A stretch of DNA of 64,000 nucleotides from an uncultured Clostridia bacterium (GTDB lineage: Bacteria > Bacillota > Clostridia > Lachnospirales > Anaerotignaceae). The notes under the pieces were generated by a model. That model worked only from the letters and a program-made list of their open reading frames with translations, searched no databases and was not told where the DNA came from. The stretch is from assembly GCA_944383885.1 (NCBI GenBank), contig CALWRF010000028.1:78272-142271 (forward strand), read 5' to 3'. The first letter of the stretch is position 1. The number at the start of each line of letters is the position of its first letter. This document shows positions 9,660 through 19,452 of this stretch, piece by piece. The position numbers and the translations under genes were made by a program.

Positions 9660-10775
9660 TCAGGTCTGCTGATGATGCATTGAAACCACTTTACAATCTG
9701 AACAAACTTCAATATAAAGTGTTCCTTCAATTCCGTCCATAATTGTATCCCATTGAATTTGAGCCAAATATTTCATAGGTTTGCCGCACACAGGACAAGT
9801 GGTATATTCCCAGTCCTGCACCCAGTTGGCAAAGCCTCCAATGGTGTTTACATCTTCACAGTCAGCTCCGTAAAACAAAGGAACCGGATTTTTAGCCAAT
9901 ACAAATGAATTTTCTGCCATAGATTTATAATCTTCCAATCTCATGTAGCATTCCATTTTATCTTCGTCATCAAAAAGTTTGGAAGGAAAAACTTCTGTAC
10001 CACCATCTAAAGTAAAACGATTGTAGGCAGGACATTCCAAAAATCCGACACAGTTTGGACAGCAAGTGGCAGTCAAAATTCCATCTATGCCTAAAAACTT
10101 CAGCCGCTCATCTCTGCCATTTAGAACAAAAATATCTACCATTTTTCCACCGCAGTGCGGGCAGGAATCTTCTCGTATGCGACCGATTTTGACTGGTGTT
10201 TCTTCACCTGCTGTCCCCTTTACCATGGGATAACAAGTATCAAAATTGAGCTGGATGCGATGTCCGTCTTTATCAAAAGTCCACCCGCCACACTGGGCAT
10301 AAATGGATGGAGCAACATATAGACGCTTTCTCCATGGACGAGGATTACGTTCAAGTTCCAGCAGTGTTTCCAACGCTTTATCATCACCCTGCATAGCAAG
10401 GCAGCTCATCAGTTCACCAGCCGCACCAGAATCATTTGTTTCCAACAAGGCAGCGATTAAAGCATTTCTTACATCTTCTGGAGCATGGTAGTAAATCTCG
10501 TTTGGATAGAACACTTTTGCTTCCAAAGCGGCTCTCTGAATTTCTGATGTAATCGCGTCACGATAACAGAGCAAATTCCAAAAGTCCGTATATTCTGGTT
10601 CATTAAAATCCTCCAAACCTTTTATATTCTGTATCAAATACTCTTGCTTTTGTTTAACCTGTTCCGGTGTCCATTTAAGAACATCCTGACGATTTTTCTC
10701 TGCTTTGCACTTCCAGCACAAACCTTCATACCCTAAAGATGTCCCGCAAATTGGGCAATGATATTTTAAACACAT
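9660..10775 (-). CDS. Cys-rich DUF1963/YwqG-like protein
   Basis: 371 residues. It starts with a zinc-ribbon-like CPICG...CWKC, has a central CPHCGGKMVDIF...CCPNC pair, and a C-terminal block GGFANWVQDWEYTTCPVCGK followed by an IQWDTIMDG...LYIEVC segment. The C-terminal block resembles the end of DUF1963 (YwqG) proteins, which are widespread in immunity-gene islands. AAAGGAG precedes ATG 10775. A strong terminator lies directly upstream of its ribosome site (10803-10843), which is unusual. Function is unknown; zinc binding is inferred from the Cys pairs. Confidence 0.65.
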   Translation of the reverse strand: MCLKYHCPICGTSLGYEGLCWKCKAEKNRQDVLKWTPEQVKQKQEYLIQNIKGLEDFNEPEYTDFWNLLCYRDAITSEIQRAALEAKVFYPNEIYYHAPEDVRNALIAALLETNDSGAAGELMSCLAMQGDDKALETLLELERNPRPWRKRLYVAPSIYAQCGGWTFDKDGHRIQLNFDTCYPMVKGTAGEETPVKIGRIREDSCPHCGGKMVDIFVLNGRDERLKFLGIDGILTATCCPNCVGFLECPAYNRFTLDGGTEVFPSKLFDDEDKMECYMRLEDYKSMAENSFVLAKNPVPLFYGADCEDVNTIGGFANWVQDWEYTTCPVCGKPMKYLAQIQWDTIMDGIEGTLYIEVCSDCKVVSMHHQQT

Positions 10776-10802
10776 GCTTCATAACTCCTTTCCATATAAA
10801 AA

Positions 10803-10843
10803 GCCCTGCTTCACGCTGTCAAAATGACAGCATAAAGCAAGGC
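10803..10843 (-). terminator. Strong intrinsic terminator in the leader of the DUF1963-like gene
   Basis: Two 19-base arms (10803-10821 and 10825-10843) pair fully in the minus-strand RNA, with three G-U pairs and a 3-base loop. TTTTT follows, and the AAAGGAG site of the next gene begins a few bases later. It is either the terminator of an upstream transcript or an attenuator for the gene at 9660. Confidence 0.75.
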
Positions 10844-11202
10844 ATAAGAAACAAAAAGAAAAACCATGCCAGTTATCAGATACAATCTTTTTCCATGTCA
10901 TAATTAAGCGACTTTTTTCTTTTCTGTAATAACAGTGCTTCTGCTCCATAGTATGTTGCCTCATCAAAAAAAGTGTAAACTTCTTGCTTTTTTAAAATTT
11001 ATATTTTTTAGAAATTCTATACAAATAAAGTTTACAAAAATTATAAAAGAAATCAGCCGGAATTGCAAGTAAACCAGCCGCATAACCGCATGAATGCCAA
11101 TAAATTATCTATAATAAAATTCTTAATCCTGCTGTTTGTCATATATTAATGTTTTAGCAGTATTACACCAGCCGTTAATTATATAAATCGCTATAATATA
11201 TA
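10844..11202. other. Intergenic stretch with a possible gene remnant
   Basis: About 360 bases between the ABC permease stop and the terminator. On the minus strand, 10870-10980 contains a stretch readable as YTFFDEATYYGAEALLLQKR that ends at a stop. It has no start and may be the tail of a lost gene. The remainder is AT-rich and shows nothing. Confidence 0.3.
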
Positions 11203-13014
11203 CTACACTTCATTTATAATATCTGTTATTGAGTATTTTTTTAATTTCTTTGCTGCGCTATATACAGCTATTGCCGCTGATAAAATAACAAACAAAATAA
11301 TAATAGATATTTGCGTAATTGGTATATTCCAAATAGCATATTTAAAATGATTTGATATAAGAATTTCATAAAGTATTCTGCTTAAAGGCAAACCTATAAC
11401 ACAGCCAACAATACAGCCGGTTAAAGCATAAATAAATGCTTCTGATGCAATCATTTTTGTAATTTGGCTTTCGTCCATTCCCACAGCTCGCATAAATCCA
11501 TATTGCTTCTTTCTGGCAGTAACACTCATTGAAATGCTGTTAATAATATGAAATACTGAAACCAGCGCAACCATGCCTAAAAAACAGTAAATACAAAACA
11601 AAAAAGCAATATATGTTCCCAAAGTGCTTTGGTCCCTTTTGTCTTTGAAAATATATTCGCCGCCAACAGCCTGCTTAATTTCTTCTATATTTTTTTCTGT
11701 GGCATTTTTTTTGGTTTGTATCATAATAAGAGAATAGTCTGAAATTCCAGTCAATTTCTGAAACGTTTCGTCTGAAGTAATTAGTGTTAATTTTCCATTA
11801 GCCAATCCATTTTCACTAAATGGATCTCTGTTTAATAGCCCTTCAATACTCAATTTCCCATTCTTAATTTTAATTATATCACCTGTTTTCCAGTTGCAGC
11901 TATTATCCCATGTTGCCAAAGCACAGTCTGTATTTTCATAAATTTTAGAAATATCTGTTCCTTTTTGCAGCATTCCATCTTTCTGTAGGCATTTCAAATC
12001 GTAATTATCAAATGAAATAATGTCCACGTTTGCATTATACTTACTCTCACCTGATATTTCAGCTGGAATATCAAATACAACGCGTCTTCCATAAACATGT
12101 TCAACGCATTCCATGCCGCTTATTTTTTGAAGTAAATTGTAATCTATGGAATTTGAGCTGTCTGTACTGTAAATATCAATATCAGAAGCACTTGCAGACT
12201 GCGGCATTAAATATCCTACAAAATCAACTAAAACAGAAAAATTCAAAAACAGTATAATACTTAAAGCAAATGAACTTGTAATTAAAAATAAATTCTTTTT
12301 TGCCGATACAGCATGGCTTATTCCAAGTATAGCTGGAATTTTCAAAAATCTATTATATAATCTATGATTTACAAGCTGTATATTCCCCGCATTTCCAGAA
12401 GATGCCACAACCGGCGGTACTTTTGCAGCCTGCTTTGCCGGTGCGCTTGCCGCAATAAGCACTGTTAAAATTCCCATAACGGCGCCGCTTAAAATACCAA
12501 TTAAACTTATTTTGAAAAGTGGAATATTAATAAATTCTTCACCTGCAAAAAAACGAAGCAGAAGGCAGAGCACCCATGCAGCCAATACTCCGAGCATAAT
12601 GCCAATAGGTACTGATGTTCTGCACCAATTTAATGCTTCTAAACGAACATAACGAATCGTTTGTTTTTTACTCATGCCAATGCAGCGCATCATTCCAAAA
12701 AATTTTGTCCTTTGAGATACACTGCTGTGTAAGTTGCTTGATATCATAAGTACACCAGAAACCAATATTAATATGAATAATATCGCCGCTGTTAAAAAAA
12801 AAGATTGTCCCATTTCAGTGCCAAGCAGATATTGAATTGTAAAGCCGCCATGTTTTTCTGCCAGCCTGTCCAGTTCCATTCTGGCACCCATTTCTGCCAT
12901 ACTGAATACAGCTGTTACCATAAAAACAGAGAACATAATGCATAGCTTTGTCATAATGTTGCTGTGTTTATGTTTTCTGTCTGAAATCGGAATTAAGCTA
13001 AGATAACTTCTCAT
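11203..13014 (-). CDS. ABC transporter permease, FtsX-like (antimicrobial-peptide type)
   Basis: 603 residues from ATG 13014, which overlaps the ATPase stop (ATGA) and has GGGAGG at good spacing. Two FtsX-like units are visible: an N-terminal four-helix set with the motif FGMMRCIGMSKKQTIRYVRLEAL, and a C-terminal set with YGFMRAVGMDESQITKMIASEA. A large extracellular domain separates them (residues ~275-460). This is the architecture of MacB/BceB-type transporters for peptide antibiotics. It is the last gene of an RR-HK-ATPase-permease operon, so induction by an envelope-active compound is likely. The substrate is unknown. Confidence 0.85.
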   Translation of the reverse strand: MRSYLSLIPISDRKHKHSNIMTKLCIMFSVFMVTAVFSMAEMGARMELDRLAEKHGGFTIQYLLGTEMGQSFFLTAAILFILILVSGVLMISSNLHSSVSQRTKFFGMMRCIGMSKKQTIRYVRLEALNWCRTSVPIGIMLGVLAAWVLCLLLRFFAGEEFINIPLFKISLIGILSGAVMGILTVLIAASAPAKQAAKVPPVVASSGNAGNIQLVNHRLYNRFLKIPAILGISHAVSAKKNLFLITSSFALSIILFLNFSVLVDFVGYLMPQSASASDIDIYSTDSSNSIDYNLLQKISGMECVEHVYGRRVVFDIPAEISGESKYNANVDIISFDNYDLKCLQKDGMLQKGTDISKIYENTDCALATWDNSCNWKTGDIIKIKNGKLSIEGLLNRDPFSENGLANGKLTLITSDETFQKLTGISDYSLIMIQTKKNATEKNIEEIKQAVGGEYIFKDKRDQSTLGTYIAFLFCIYCFLGMVALVSVFHIINSISMSVTARKKQYGFMRAVGMDESQITKMIASEAFIYALTGCIVGCVIGLPLSRILYEILISNHFKYAIWNIPITQISIIILFVILSAAIAVYSAAKKLKKYSITDIINEV

Positions 13015-13694
13015 TGCCGGCACCTCCCAAAATCAGTTACTATTCCATCTGATACATTCAAAATACGGTCTGCCGTCTGGGCAATTGTCTGGCTATGTGT
13101 AATCATAAGTATCGTCTGTTCATACCGTCTGGAAGCTTCTTTTAACAAAGCAATGACCTCACTTGTGTTTTGGCTGTCAAGATTTCCTGTCGGCTCATCA
13201 GCAAGTATTAAAGATGGTCTTGTTATAAGGGCACGCCCGATTGCTGTTCTTTGCTGCTGTCCGCCTGATAACTGGCTCGGCAAGTGATTTCTGCGGTCTT
13301 TCAAATGTAAAACCGTTAAAAGCTCTTCCAGATATTTTTTATCAGGCTTTTGATAATCCAATAATACAGGAAATATAATGTTTTCTTCCACAGTCAATTC
13401 CGGAATTAAATTAAAACTTTGAAATATAAAACCTATGTTCCTGCGCCGAAATACTGTAAGTTTTTTCTCTTTCATAGAAAAAATATCTTTTTCATCAATA
13501 AATACTTTTCCGGCTGTCGGGTTATCCAAAGCACCTATTATATTTAAAAGAGTACTTTTTCCGGAACCAGATTCCCCAACAATAGCAACAAACTCGCCTT
13601 TTAATACGGAAAAAGAAACATCTTTTAACGCATGTACAGACGCTTCACCTTTTCCATAAATTTTTGAAATATGTTTTACTTCCAATAAATTCAC
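13011..13694 (-). CDS. ABC transporter ATP-binding protein (MacB/BceA-like)
   Basis: 227 residues from GTG 13694, which follows GGAAGGAG; an upstream ATG lacks a site. It shows Walker A GESGSGKST, the Q-loop region FQSFNLIPELTVEEN, the signature LSGGQQQR, Walker B LILADEPTGNLDS and the switch His in MITHS. The TGNLDS sequence is characteristic of the LolD/MacB/BceA subfamily. It pairs with the FtsX-like permease it overlaps. Confidence 0.9.
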   Translation of the reverse strand: MNLLEVKHISKIYGKGEASVHALKDVSFSVLKGEFVAIVGESGSGKSTLLNIIGALDNPTAGKVFIDEKDIFSMKEKKLTVFRRRNIGFIFQSFNLIPELTVEENIIFPVLLDYQKPDKKYLEELLTVLHLKDRRNHLPSQLSGGQQQRTAIGRALITRPSLILADEPTGNLDSQNTSEVIALLKEASRRYEQTILMITHSQTIAQTADRILNVSDGIVTDFGRCRQ

Positions 13695-13758
13695 AATATC
13701 ACTCCTTCCTCTTAAAGAAAGAGTATCATACATGTCTTACTGCAAAATAACAAACAGC

Positions 13759-14793
13759 CTACAGTTTTGTAGGAATTAAAAAATTAATTGTAAATTTTGT
13801 TCCTTTTTTAATTATACTCTCTACCTCAATGGTCCCGTTATGCGACTCAACAATCGCTTTGGCTAATGGAAGCCCTAAACCAATTCCCTGAGTATCGCTG
13901 GAAAAACGGCTGCGGTAAAATCTCTTAAAAATATGATATATGTCTTCTGGATAAATTCCGCTTCCATTATCTTTTACAATAATTTGAACCATTTGCACAG
14001 TGCTTTTCCATTCTACAGATATGCTGTCTCCTGCTTTTGTATGGTCAAAAGCGTTTTTAATTATGTTTATTACTGCCTCTTTTATCCAATTTTTATCGCA
14101 AAACAATGTTATTTTGTTATCACCTGAAAATGCAACCGTCTTTTTTTCTCTTTCTGCCTGAAAAATAAAATGCTCTTTTATTTCTTTCATTATGTCTGAT
14201 ATATTTTCTTCCTTTTTATCAAAAACAACTGTCCCCGCATCAAGCTTTGTTATTTTCAAAAGATTTTTTACCAGATACTCCATGCGCTCAAGCTCTTGTT
14301 CTGAAAGAGAGGCAAATTTTTTAATGTCAGCATCATCTGTTTCTTCCTGTATAATGCCGTTATACACATTTAAAGCGGCAATAGGTGTTTTTAACTGATG
14401 AGAAATATCTGATATTGTTTCTTTCATAAACTGCTTTTCATTACGCTCATTTTCTCCATAAGCATTTAATATAGAAACTAATAAATTTACCTCGTAAAAA
14501 AGACGGTACAGCTCTCCTTCTTCCTCACAATCAATTCTTGCCGTTTTATCCCCTGAAATATACTCCTTGATTTTTGCTGCTGCTTGTTCAATCATGCGGT
14601 CCTGCTCTTTAAAATAAAAATACATTGCTGTAAAAATTAAAAAAGCCATAACTGTAAAAAGAACAAGAATATAAAAAAACATTAATTTTATCTGCGTACA
14701 AACAGTAAAAAATATGGCAGAGCAAAACACTGCCATAATCAAAAACACTCTTAAAAAAAGCCTTCTTATATTTTTATTTTCCCATATTCTCAT
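13759..14793 (-). CDS. Sensor histidine kinase
   Basis: 344 residues. Two membrane helices (about 12-31 and 37-60) are joined by only a few residues, so there is almost no extracellular sensor. Kinases of this kind (intramembrane-sensing type) usually sense through a partner ABC transporter. A HAMP-like linker is followed by the H-box DISHQLKTPIAAL (phospho-acceptor His132), an N-box NIIKNAFDH, and G-boxes DNGSGI and GIGLGL. It sits between its response regulator and the ABC genes. Confidence 0.9.
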   Translation of the reverse strand: MRIWENKNIRRLFLRVFLIMAVFCSAIFFTVCTQIKLMFFYILVLFTVMAFLIFTAMYFYFKEQDRMIEQAAAKIKEYISGDKTARIDCEEEGELYRLFYEVNLLVSILNAYGENERNEKQFMKETISDISHQLKTPIAALNVYNGIIQEETDDADIKKFASLSEQELERMEYLVKNLLKITKLDAGTVVFDKKEENISDIMKEIKEHFIFQAEREKKTVAFSGDNKITLFCDKNWIKEAVINIIKNAFDHTKAGDSISVEWKSTVQMVQIIVKDNGSGIYPEDIYHIFKRFYRSRFSSDTQGIGLGLPLAKAIVESHNGTIEVESIIKKGTKFTINFLIPTKL

Positions 14794-14808
14794 AATCTGT
14801 CTTTAGCC

Positions 14809-15489
14809 CTATCCATTCCATTTATATCCCATTCGTCTAATAGTGATTATTTTTTTAGGTTCACTGGGGTTATCCTCTATTTTTGTACGCAGTCTTCTGA
14901 TATATACAGTTATAGCACTGCTGTCAATGTAAATTTCGTTATTATCCCAAAGCTTGCCCATAATCTGCTCAGGTGAGAGGATAATGTTAGGGTTTTCCAT
15001 AAACAGTCGCAGAAGTTTGTACTCATTTGCAGTTAACTCAAGTTTAACGCCGCATTTATAAACTTCTCCGTTTAAAAGTTTTATATTTATATCTTCTGAG
15101 TTAAGTTCTGTTTTTTCATCATTAAAATTTTCGCTTCTTCTTAAAAGCGCATTAATTCTTGATAAAAATACGGACAACTTAAAAGGTTTTGTTATATAAT
15201 CATCACCGCCTATATCAAGCCCCATTGTAATATCAATTTCTTCATCAGCTGCTGTTAAAAATAAAATCGGTATTTTTGATGTCTGTCTTATTTTTCTGCA
15301 AATATCATAGCCGGAACCATCTGGCAGCGCAACATCTAAAATAACTAAATTGTATATCCCGTTTACCCATAATCTTTCCGCTTCATATTTTGTTTTTGCA
15401 ATATAAATTTCATAACCATGCTTTTTTAACGCAAATGACAACCCGTTAATAAGACTTATATCATCTTCCACAAACAATATTTTTTTCAT
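14809..15489 (-). CDS. OmpR-type response regulator
   Basis: 226 residues from ATG 15489. The receiver domain has acidic pocket Asp9/Asp10, phospho-acceptor Asp52 (ILDVALPDG), Thr80 and Lys101 (TKPF). The C-terminal winged helix contains LTANEYKLLRLF and RRMGYKWNG. It is first in the four-gene operon with the kinase 15 bases downstream. It probably activates this same operon in response to antimicrobial stress. Confidence 0.92.
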   Translation of the reverse strand: MKKILFVEDDISLINGLSFALKKHGYEIYIAKTKYEAERLWVNGIYNLVILDVALPDGSGYDICRKIRQTSKIPILFLTAADEEIDITMGLDIGGDDYITKPFKLSVFLSRINALLRRSENFNDEKTELNSEDINIKLLNGEVYKCGVKLELTANEYKLLRLFMENPNIILSPEQIMGKLWDNNEIYIDSSAITVYIRRLRTKIEDNPSEPKKIITIRRMGYKWNG

Positions 15490-15530
15490 ACTTTTCACCA
15501 TTATTTTTTATACATACAATTCTTTTATCC

Positions 15531-15560
15531 ATTATAATGGTTTTTGCACAGTTAATTCAA
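15531..15560 (-). promoter_or_regulatory. Predicted promoter of the RR-HK-ABC operon
   Basis: Minus strand: TTGAAT (15555-15560), 18-base spacer, TATAAT (15531-15536), about 40 bases before the response regulator start. The rest of the gap, 15561-16020, is very AT-rich and holds no gene I can support. Confidence 0.6.
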
Positions 15561-16020
15561 TCCCTATGATTTAAAACTGAAACTTTTATGGATGCCAACA
15601 GTAATGAATTTTTGTTTTTATAATTCATAAACTGTATATTTAAAGTTTTTGTTGCCAAAAATAAATAAAATTTCTCTTTCAAGCCGTACTATTAACTATG
15701 AGATTTTTATGCTTGGCAGAAATAGTTAATATAATTTAAACATTACAGAAATTATAAGAAGTATTAATAAAATACTTGTTTATAATAATATAAATTTAGG
15801 AAATACATGGGATACTAATATAAAAATATAAAATCTATTTGTTAAGACTGATATAAATTTTCCTTAATAATCTTCATTCTTTAAAAATGGAACTGGAAAA
15901 ATAATTAATGAAATAATCGATAGCCGGCTGCAACATATAATATACTTAAACAGACAGTAAAAATCATATATTCAAACAATACAAATCTAATATTTTATTT
16001 TTTCCAATCTGCTTATAGAA

Positions 16021-16920
16021 TTATATAAAAACGCCAACTGCAAGTCCGGCTATTAAAGAAAATAACATAATATAAACAATATACAATAAAAACCTTTTTC
16101 CGCCTAATATAATTTTCAGCGCGCCCAAATTTGTAATTTTAGTTGCTGGTCCTGTAAGCATAAAAGACGCAGCGCTTCCAACACTCATTCCGTCTAACAG
16201 CCATTGCTGAAGCAGCGGTATCGTGCCTCCGCCGCAGGCATAAAGAGGTACGCCGACAGTTGCAGCCATTAAAACACCAAAAGCCTCATTTCCGCCAAAA
16301 AGCATTGTTACTGCCTCAGCAGGAACATATCTTTGGAACAATGCGGAAAGCAATATGCCAAACAAAAAATAAACGCCTGTAGCTTTTATATTGCGACCAA
16401 CATTTTTAATATATCTTATAAGAATATTCGGTGATGTATCGTGGTTTTCAGGTTCCTGAAATCCGTCAAACCTGAAAAAAGGCTTATTTTTATAAAAAAT
16501 ATAAATTAACATTCCGCAGCATACGCCGCATATTAAACATGTTGTAATTCTTACAATTAAAACGACATTACCCAAAGCGAAACTATAAATAATAAGCTGT
16601 GGGTTCAGTAATATTGAACTCATCATGAAAGCTGCAAGAGTGTCATCTTTCATACCGCTTTTAGAAAAAGATGCTGCAATGGGAATTGTTCCATACATGC
16701 ATAAAGGTGAAGCAATGCCAAGGGCACTTGCAATAACAATTTTTGCAGCGCCTATATTTTTATTAGAGAGTCTCACAAAGCAATTATGTATTTTATCCTT
16801 AAAAAAAACAGATATTGCAGAACCTGCAAACATGCCTAATATCCAATACCAAAAAATCTGACGTAACTGTATATCAAAATAATACCAAATGTAAATCAGT
16901 TCTCTTTGGATAAAATCCAA
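16021..16920 (-). CDS. Permease of the YraQ/ArsP (DUF318) type
   Basis: About 299 residues from TTG 16920, which follows AAAGGAG at 7 bases; an ATG further upstream has no ribosome site. The protein is almost entirely membrane helices. It contains the paired family motifs PLCMYGTIPIA and PLYACGGGTIPLLQQW, and TGPATKITNLGALKI near the end. Relatives export organoarsenicals (ArsP) or act as general permeases (YraQ). A central hydrophilic loop lies at about residues 155-185 and no CXXC metal site is seen. No ArsR gene is adjacent, so the substrate is open. Confidence 0.75.
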   Translation of the reverse strand: MDFIQRELIYIWYYFDIQLRQIFWYWILGMFAGSAISVFFKDKIHNCFVRLSNKNIGAAKIVIASALGIASPLCMYGTIPIAASFSKSGMKDDTLAAFMMSSILLNPQLIIYSFALGNVVLIVRITTCLICGVCCGMLIYIFYKNKPFFRFDGFQEPENHDTSPNILIRYIKNVGRNIKATGVYFLFGILLSALFQRYVPAEAVTMLFGGNEAFGVLMAATVGVPLYACGGGTIPLLQQWLLDGMSVGSAASFMLTGPATKITNLGALKIILGGKRFLLYIVYIMLFSLIAGLAVGVFI

Positions 16921-17073
16921 TGCTTTTCTCCTTTCTTGTTTAGAATAGTTTATATTTCTAAAATTTAGCATATTTCAGCCGAATTTTAAAACGCGGTCTA
17001 ATAAATTTTATAAAAATTTATAACGATATTGTTTTAATATCAGCTGAAATAAACTGATTAAATTACAGTATAT

Positions 17074-17517
17074 TTAAAGTCTGCAGTATATATCATCACT
17101 TACCGGCTCAAGCCATTCGTTAGAAGTTTCTTCTCCCGGAACTTCAACGGCAATATGAGAAAACCAGCTGTCTTTTTTTGCGCCATGCCAATGTTTTACA
17201 TTCGCCGGAATTGTAATTACCATGCCAGGCTCTAAACTTACGGCTTTCTTTCCCTCTTCCTGATACCATCCTTCTCCGGCAGTACATATAAGAATCTGAC
17301 CACCGCCTGATTTTGCGTGATGAATATGCCAATTATTGCGGCATTTAGGTTCAAATGTTACATTTGCTAAAAATACATTGCATTCTCCTGGAACAGTTAA
17401 CGGGTTTAAATATGAATTACCTATAAAGTATTGGGCATAAGAGGTATTTTCATTTCCAAGTCCAAAAATATTAATGCTGTTAAATAATTCTTTGTCTTCT
17501 GTTTTCACATATATCAT
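17074..17517 (-). CDS. Cupin-domain protein
   Basis: 147-residue single-domain cupin. Motif 1 is NNWHIHHAKSGGGQIL and motif 2 is PANVKHWHGAKKDSWFSHIAVE, with metal-binding histidines in both. Small cupins of this type are commonly next to, or fused with, carboxymuconolactone-decarboxylase-like proteins, as here (20099). The start could be ATG 17517 or the in-frame GTG 17508, which has better spacing to GAAAGG. It follows the DUF362 gene by 46 bases and probably belongs to the redox cluster. Confidence 0.8.
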   Translation of the reverse strand: MIYVKTEDKELFNSINIFGLGNENTSYAQYFIGNSYLNPLTVPGECNVFLANVTFEPKCRNNWHIHHAKSGGGQILICTAGEGWYQEEGKKAVSLEPGMVITIPANVKHWHGAKKDSWFSHIAVEVPGEETSNEWLEPVSDDIYCRL

Positions 17518-17562
17518 CCTTTCATAAAATTTTATGCGCTATGATTTTTATTAAAATGTTTT

Positions 17563-18576
17563 TTAATCAATGCTTATTAACTGATATTCACGGCTTCCCA
17601 AGCCAATGCTTTCAGCATGCTCTAAAGTGTGGATACCGTTTCTGGACTCCATACGCTCTATTAATGAAGCTCCGTCCTGAGCATTATACACTAAATCAAC
17701 ACATGCCTGGTCAAGCGCTACAGGGTCATAAGAAGCCAATATGCCAATATCATGCATATCAGGTTCAGCCGGATTGCCATCACAATCACAGTCAACGCTT
17801 AAACGGTTCATTACATTTATATAGAGAATGTTTCCGTCTAAAGCATCAACTACAGATTTTCCGGCTTCTGCCATAGATTCAAGAAAAGCGTCCTGTTCTC
17901 CGCTCCACATACTTCCTCCGGTGCCTCCGGAATGTATATGCGCTTTTCCTTCTGCTGAGGCAATTCCAATAGATATATTTTTAATCGCTCCGCCGAACCC
18001 AGCCATTGCATGTCCTTTAAAGTGTGAAAGCACAACATAATAATCATAGTTTGCAAAATGGCTGCCAACATAGTTTTCAGTTAAATTTGTTCCGCCTTCA
18101 ACAGGAAGAGTCATTGAGCCTTCCTCATCCATAATGTCAACATTTGCAATATCAGTATAACCGTGGTCCTTTGCCACCTGATAATGCATTGCTGTGCTTG
18201 ACCTTGAGCCGCCATAAGCAGTATTGCACTCTACAATAGTAGGATTTTCAAATGATTTAACAAGTTCTCCTATAAGTTCTGGTCTGAGATAATTGCTGCC
18301 CGGCTCACCTGTTGACAGTTTAACTGCTACTCTGCCGCTTATATCAGGCTTTAATGCGTTATAAATATTAATTAAGCCATTTGATGAAATATCTGTTGTC
18401 ATATACACAACCGGCAAATCTGATGAACTGTTTTCTTCTCTATCAGCGCTGTTTTCATTTTCAACTTTTTTCTCCTCAACAGGCGGCTGTTGTGCTATAG
18501 CTTCCGTGCCTTTTGACGAACATCCGGTTGCTGCCATTAACAATGATACAGCACAAAAAAGAAATAATTTTTTCAT
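17563..18576 (-). CDS. DUF362 lipoprotein
   Basis: 337 residues. The first 19 residues are a lipoprotein signal with lipobox LMAATGC, followed by an acidic, Ser/Glu-rich linker. The rest is a DUF362 domain (VVYMTTDISSNG..., SHFKGHAMAGFGGAIKNISIG, DPVALDQACVDLVYN). Cytosolic DUF362 proteins often carry ferredoxin-like iron-sulfur domains. This exported form has none, only the DCDCDG acidic/Cys patch. AAGGAGG precedes the start. Role unknown; it sits in a redox cluster. Confidence 0.8.
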   Translation of the reverse strand: MKKLFLFCAVSLLMAATGCSSKGTEAIAQQPPVEEKKVENENSADREENSSSDLPVVYMTTDISSNGLINIYNALKPDISGRVAVKLSTGEPGSNYLRPELIGELVKSFENPTIVECNTAYGGSRSSTAMHYQVAKDHGYTDIANVDIMDEEGSMTLPVEGGTNLTENYVGSHFANYDYYVVLSHFKGHAMAGFGGAIKNISIGIASAEGKAHIHSGGTGGSMWSGEQDAFLESMAEAGKSVVDALDGNILYINVMNRLSVDCDCDGNPAEPDMHDIGILASYDPVALDQACVDLVYNAQDGASLIERMESRNGIHTLEHAESIGLGSREYQLISID

Positions 18577-18602
18577 GGCATTTCCTCCTTTTTACAATAA
18601 AT

Positions 18603-19295
18603 CTACTTTAAATTGTTTTTATTTAACTGCATTTTTTTCAATTTCTGTGATACAAAATGAGCTATAAATATAAATAAACCCATTATTGCGGCATAGTCAA
18701 AGTAAAACAGTAATTTAGATTCACTATAGTCAAGAAAAACAAATTGTGTCCTAATGAACATATAGTTAATAAGGCTGCGTTTTAAAAGAGCCAAAAATCC
18801 ATAAAGCGCAATAATAATTCCAACTGCATTCATTAAAATTTTATAATACATGGTATTTGTTTTGTTGCCTGCAAGTTTTTTAGCCATTAAAATGAACATC
18901 GCCCAGTGAATGCCTAAATGAGCCGACATTAATACAAATCCCCAGTAAACTGACGACATGTGCAGTATTCTTGCAAAAGAGATACTGCCAAAACTTGGGA
19001 GAAAATCAAATACATAATTAGAAAGCATTATGCCGCTTATCATCATACACACCATTGATAAAAAAACAGCCGCGTTTATAATTAACTGAAAAATACGAAA
19101 CAAGCTGTATTTTCCGCTGAATAAGTTTTTATACCAATTCCGGTTTAAAACATGGTGCATAACAAATAATATAAATATGACAGTTCCTGCTACTTCATGG
19201 GCTTTTTCTCCCCAGAAATGGTATCCCATTAAAAAGAAAAGCGCCAATGTCATAAGAATATCAACTATTATTTTTATTTGCTGCTTTTTATTCAC
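18603..19295 (-). CDS. DUF4405 membrane protein
   Basis: 230 residues with five to six membrane helices. The pattern HEVAGTVIFILFVMHHVLNR and later histidines inside helices (HMSSVYWGFVLMSAHLGIHW) resemble DUF4405 and related b-type cytochrome-like membrane domains, which suggests haem ligation. The start is GTG 19295 behind GGAGAG. It lies 26 bases upstream of the DUF362 lipoprotein. Together they may form a membrane/extracytoplasmic redox pair, which is inference. Confidence 0.7.
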   Translation of the reverse strand: MNKKQQIKIIVDILMTLALFFLMGYHFWGEKAHEVAGTVIFILFVMHHVLNRNWYKNLFSGKYSLFRIFQLIINAAVFLSMVCMMISGIMLSNYVFDFLPSFGSISFARILHMSSVYWGFVLMSAHLGIHWAMFILMAKKLAGNKTNTMYYKILMNAVGIIIALYGFLALLKRSLINYMFIRTQFVFLDYSESKLLFYFDYAAIMGLFIFIAHFVSQKLKKMQLNKNNLK

Positions 19296-19452
19296 AAAGA
19301 TACTCTCCTTTCCTGAATGGTTTATAATTTAAAAAGCCTGCCTAAAACATGAACTGCCAATAGGTTCACACTTGTGTAATTAGAATTATGTAATAAACCG
19401 GATATTATTAGCGCAATACATTAAAGCCATTAAATAGAGGCATGTTATAAGT

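Noticed and set aside
10779..10967. 62-residue ORF upstream of the DUF1963-like gene
   Set aside because: It consists largely of the terminator arms and has no ribosome site; the composition (Cys/Phe-rich end) is not protein-like.
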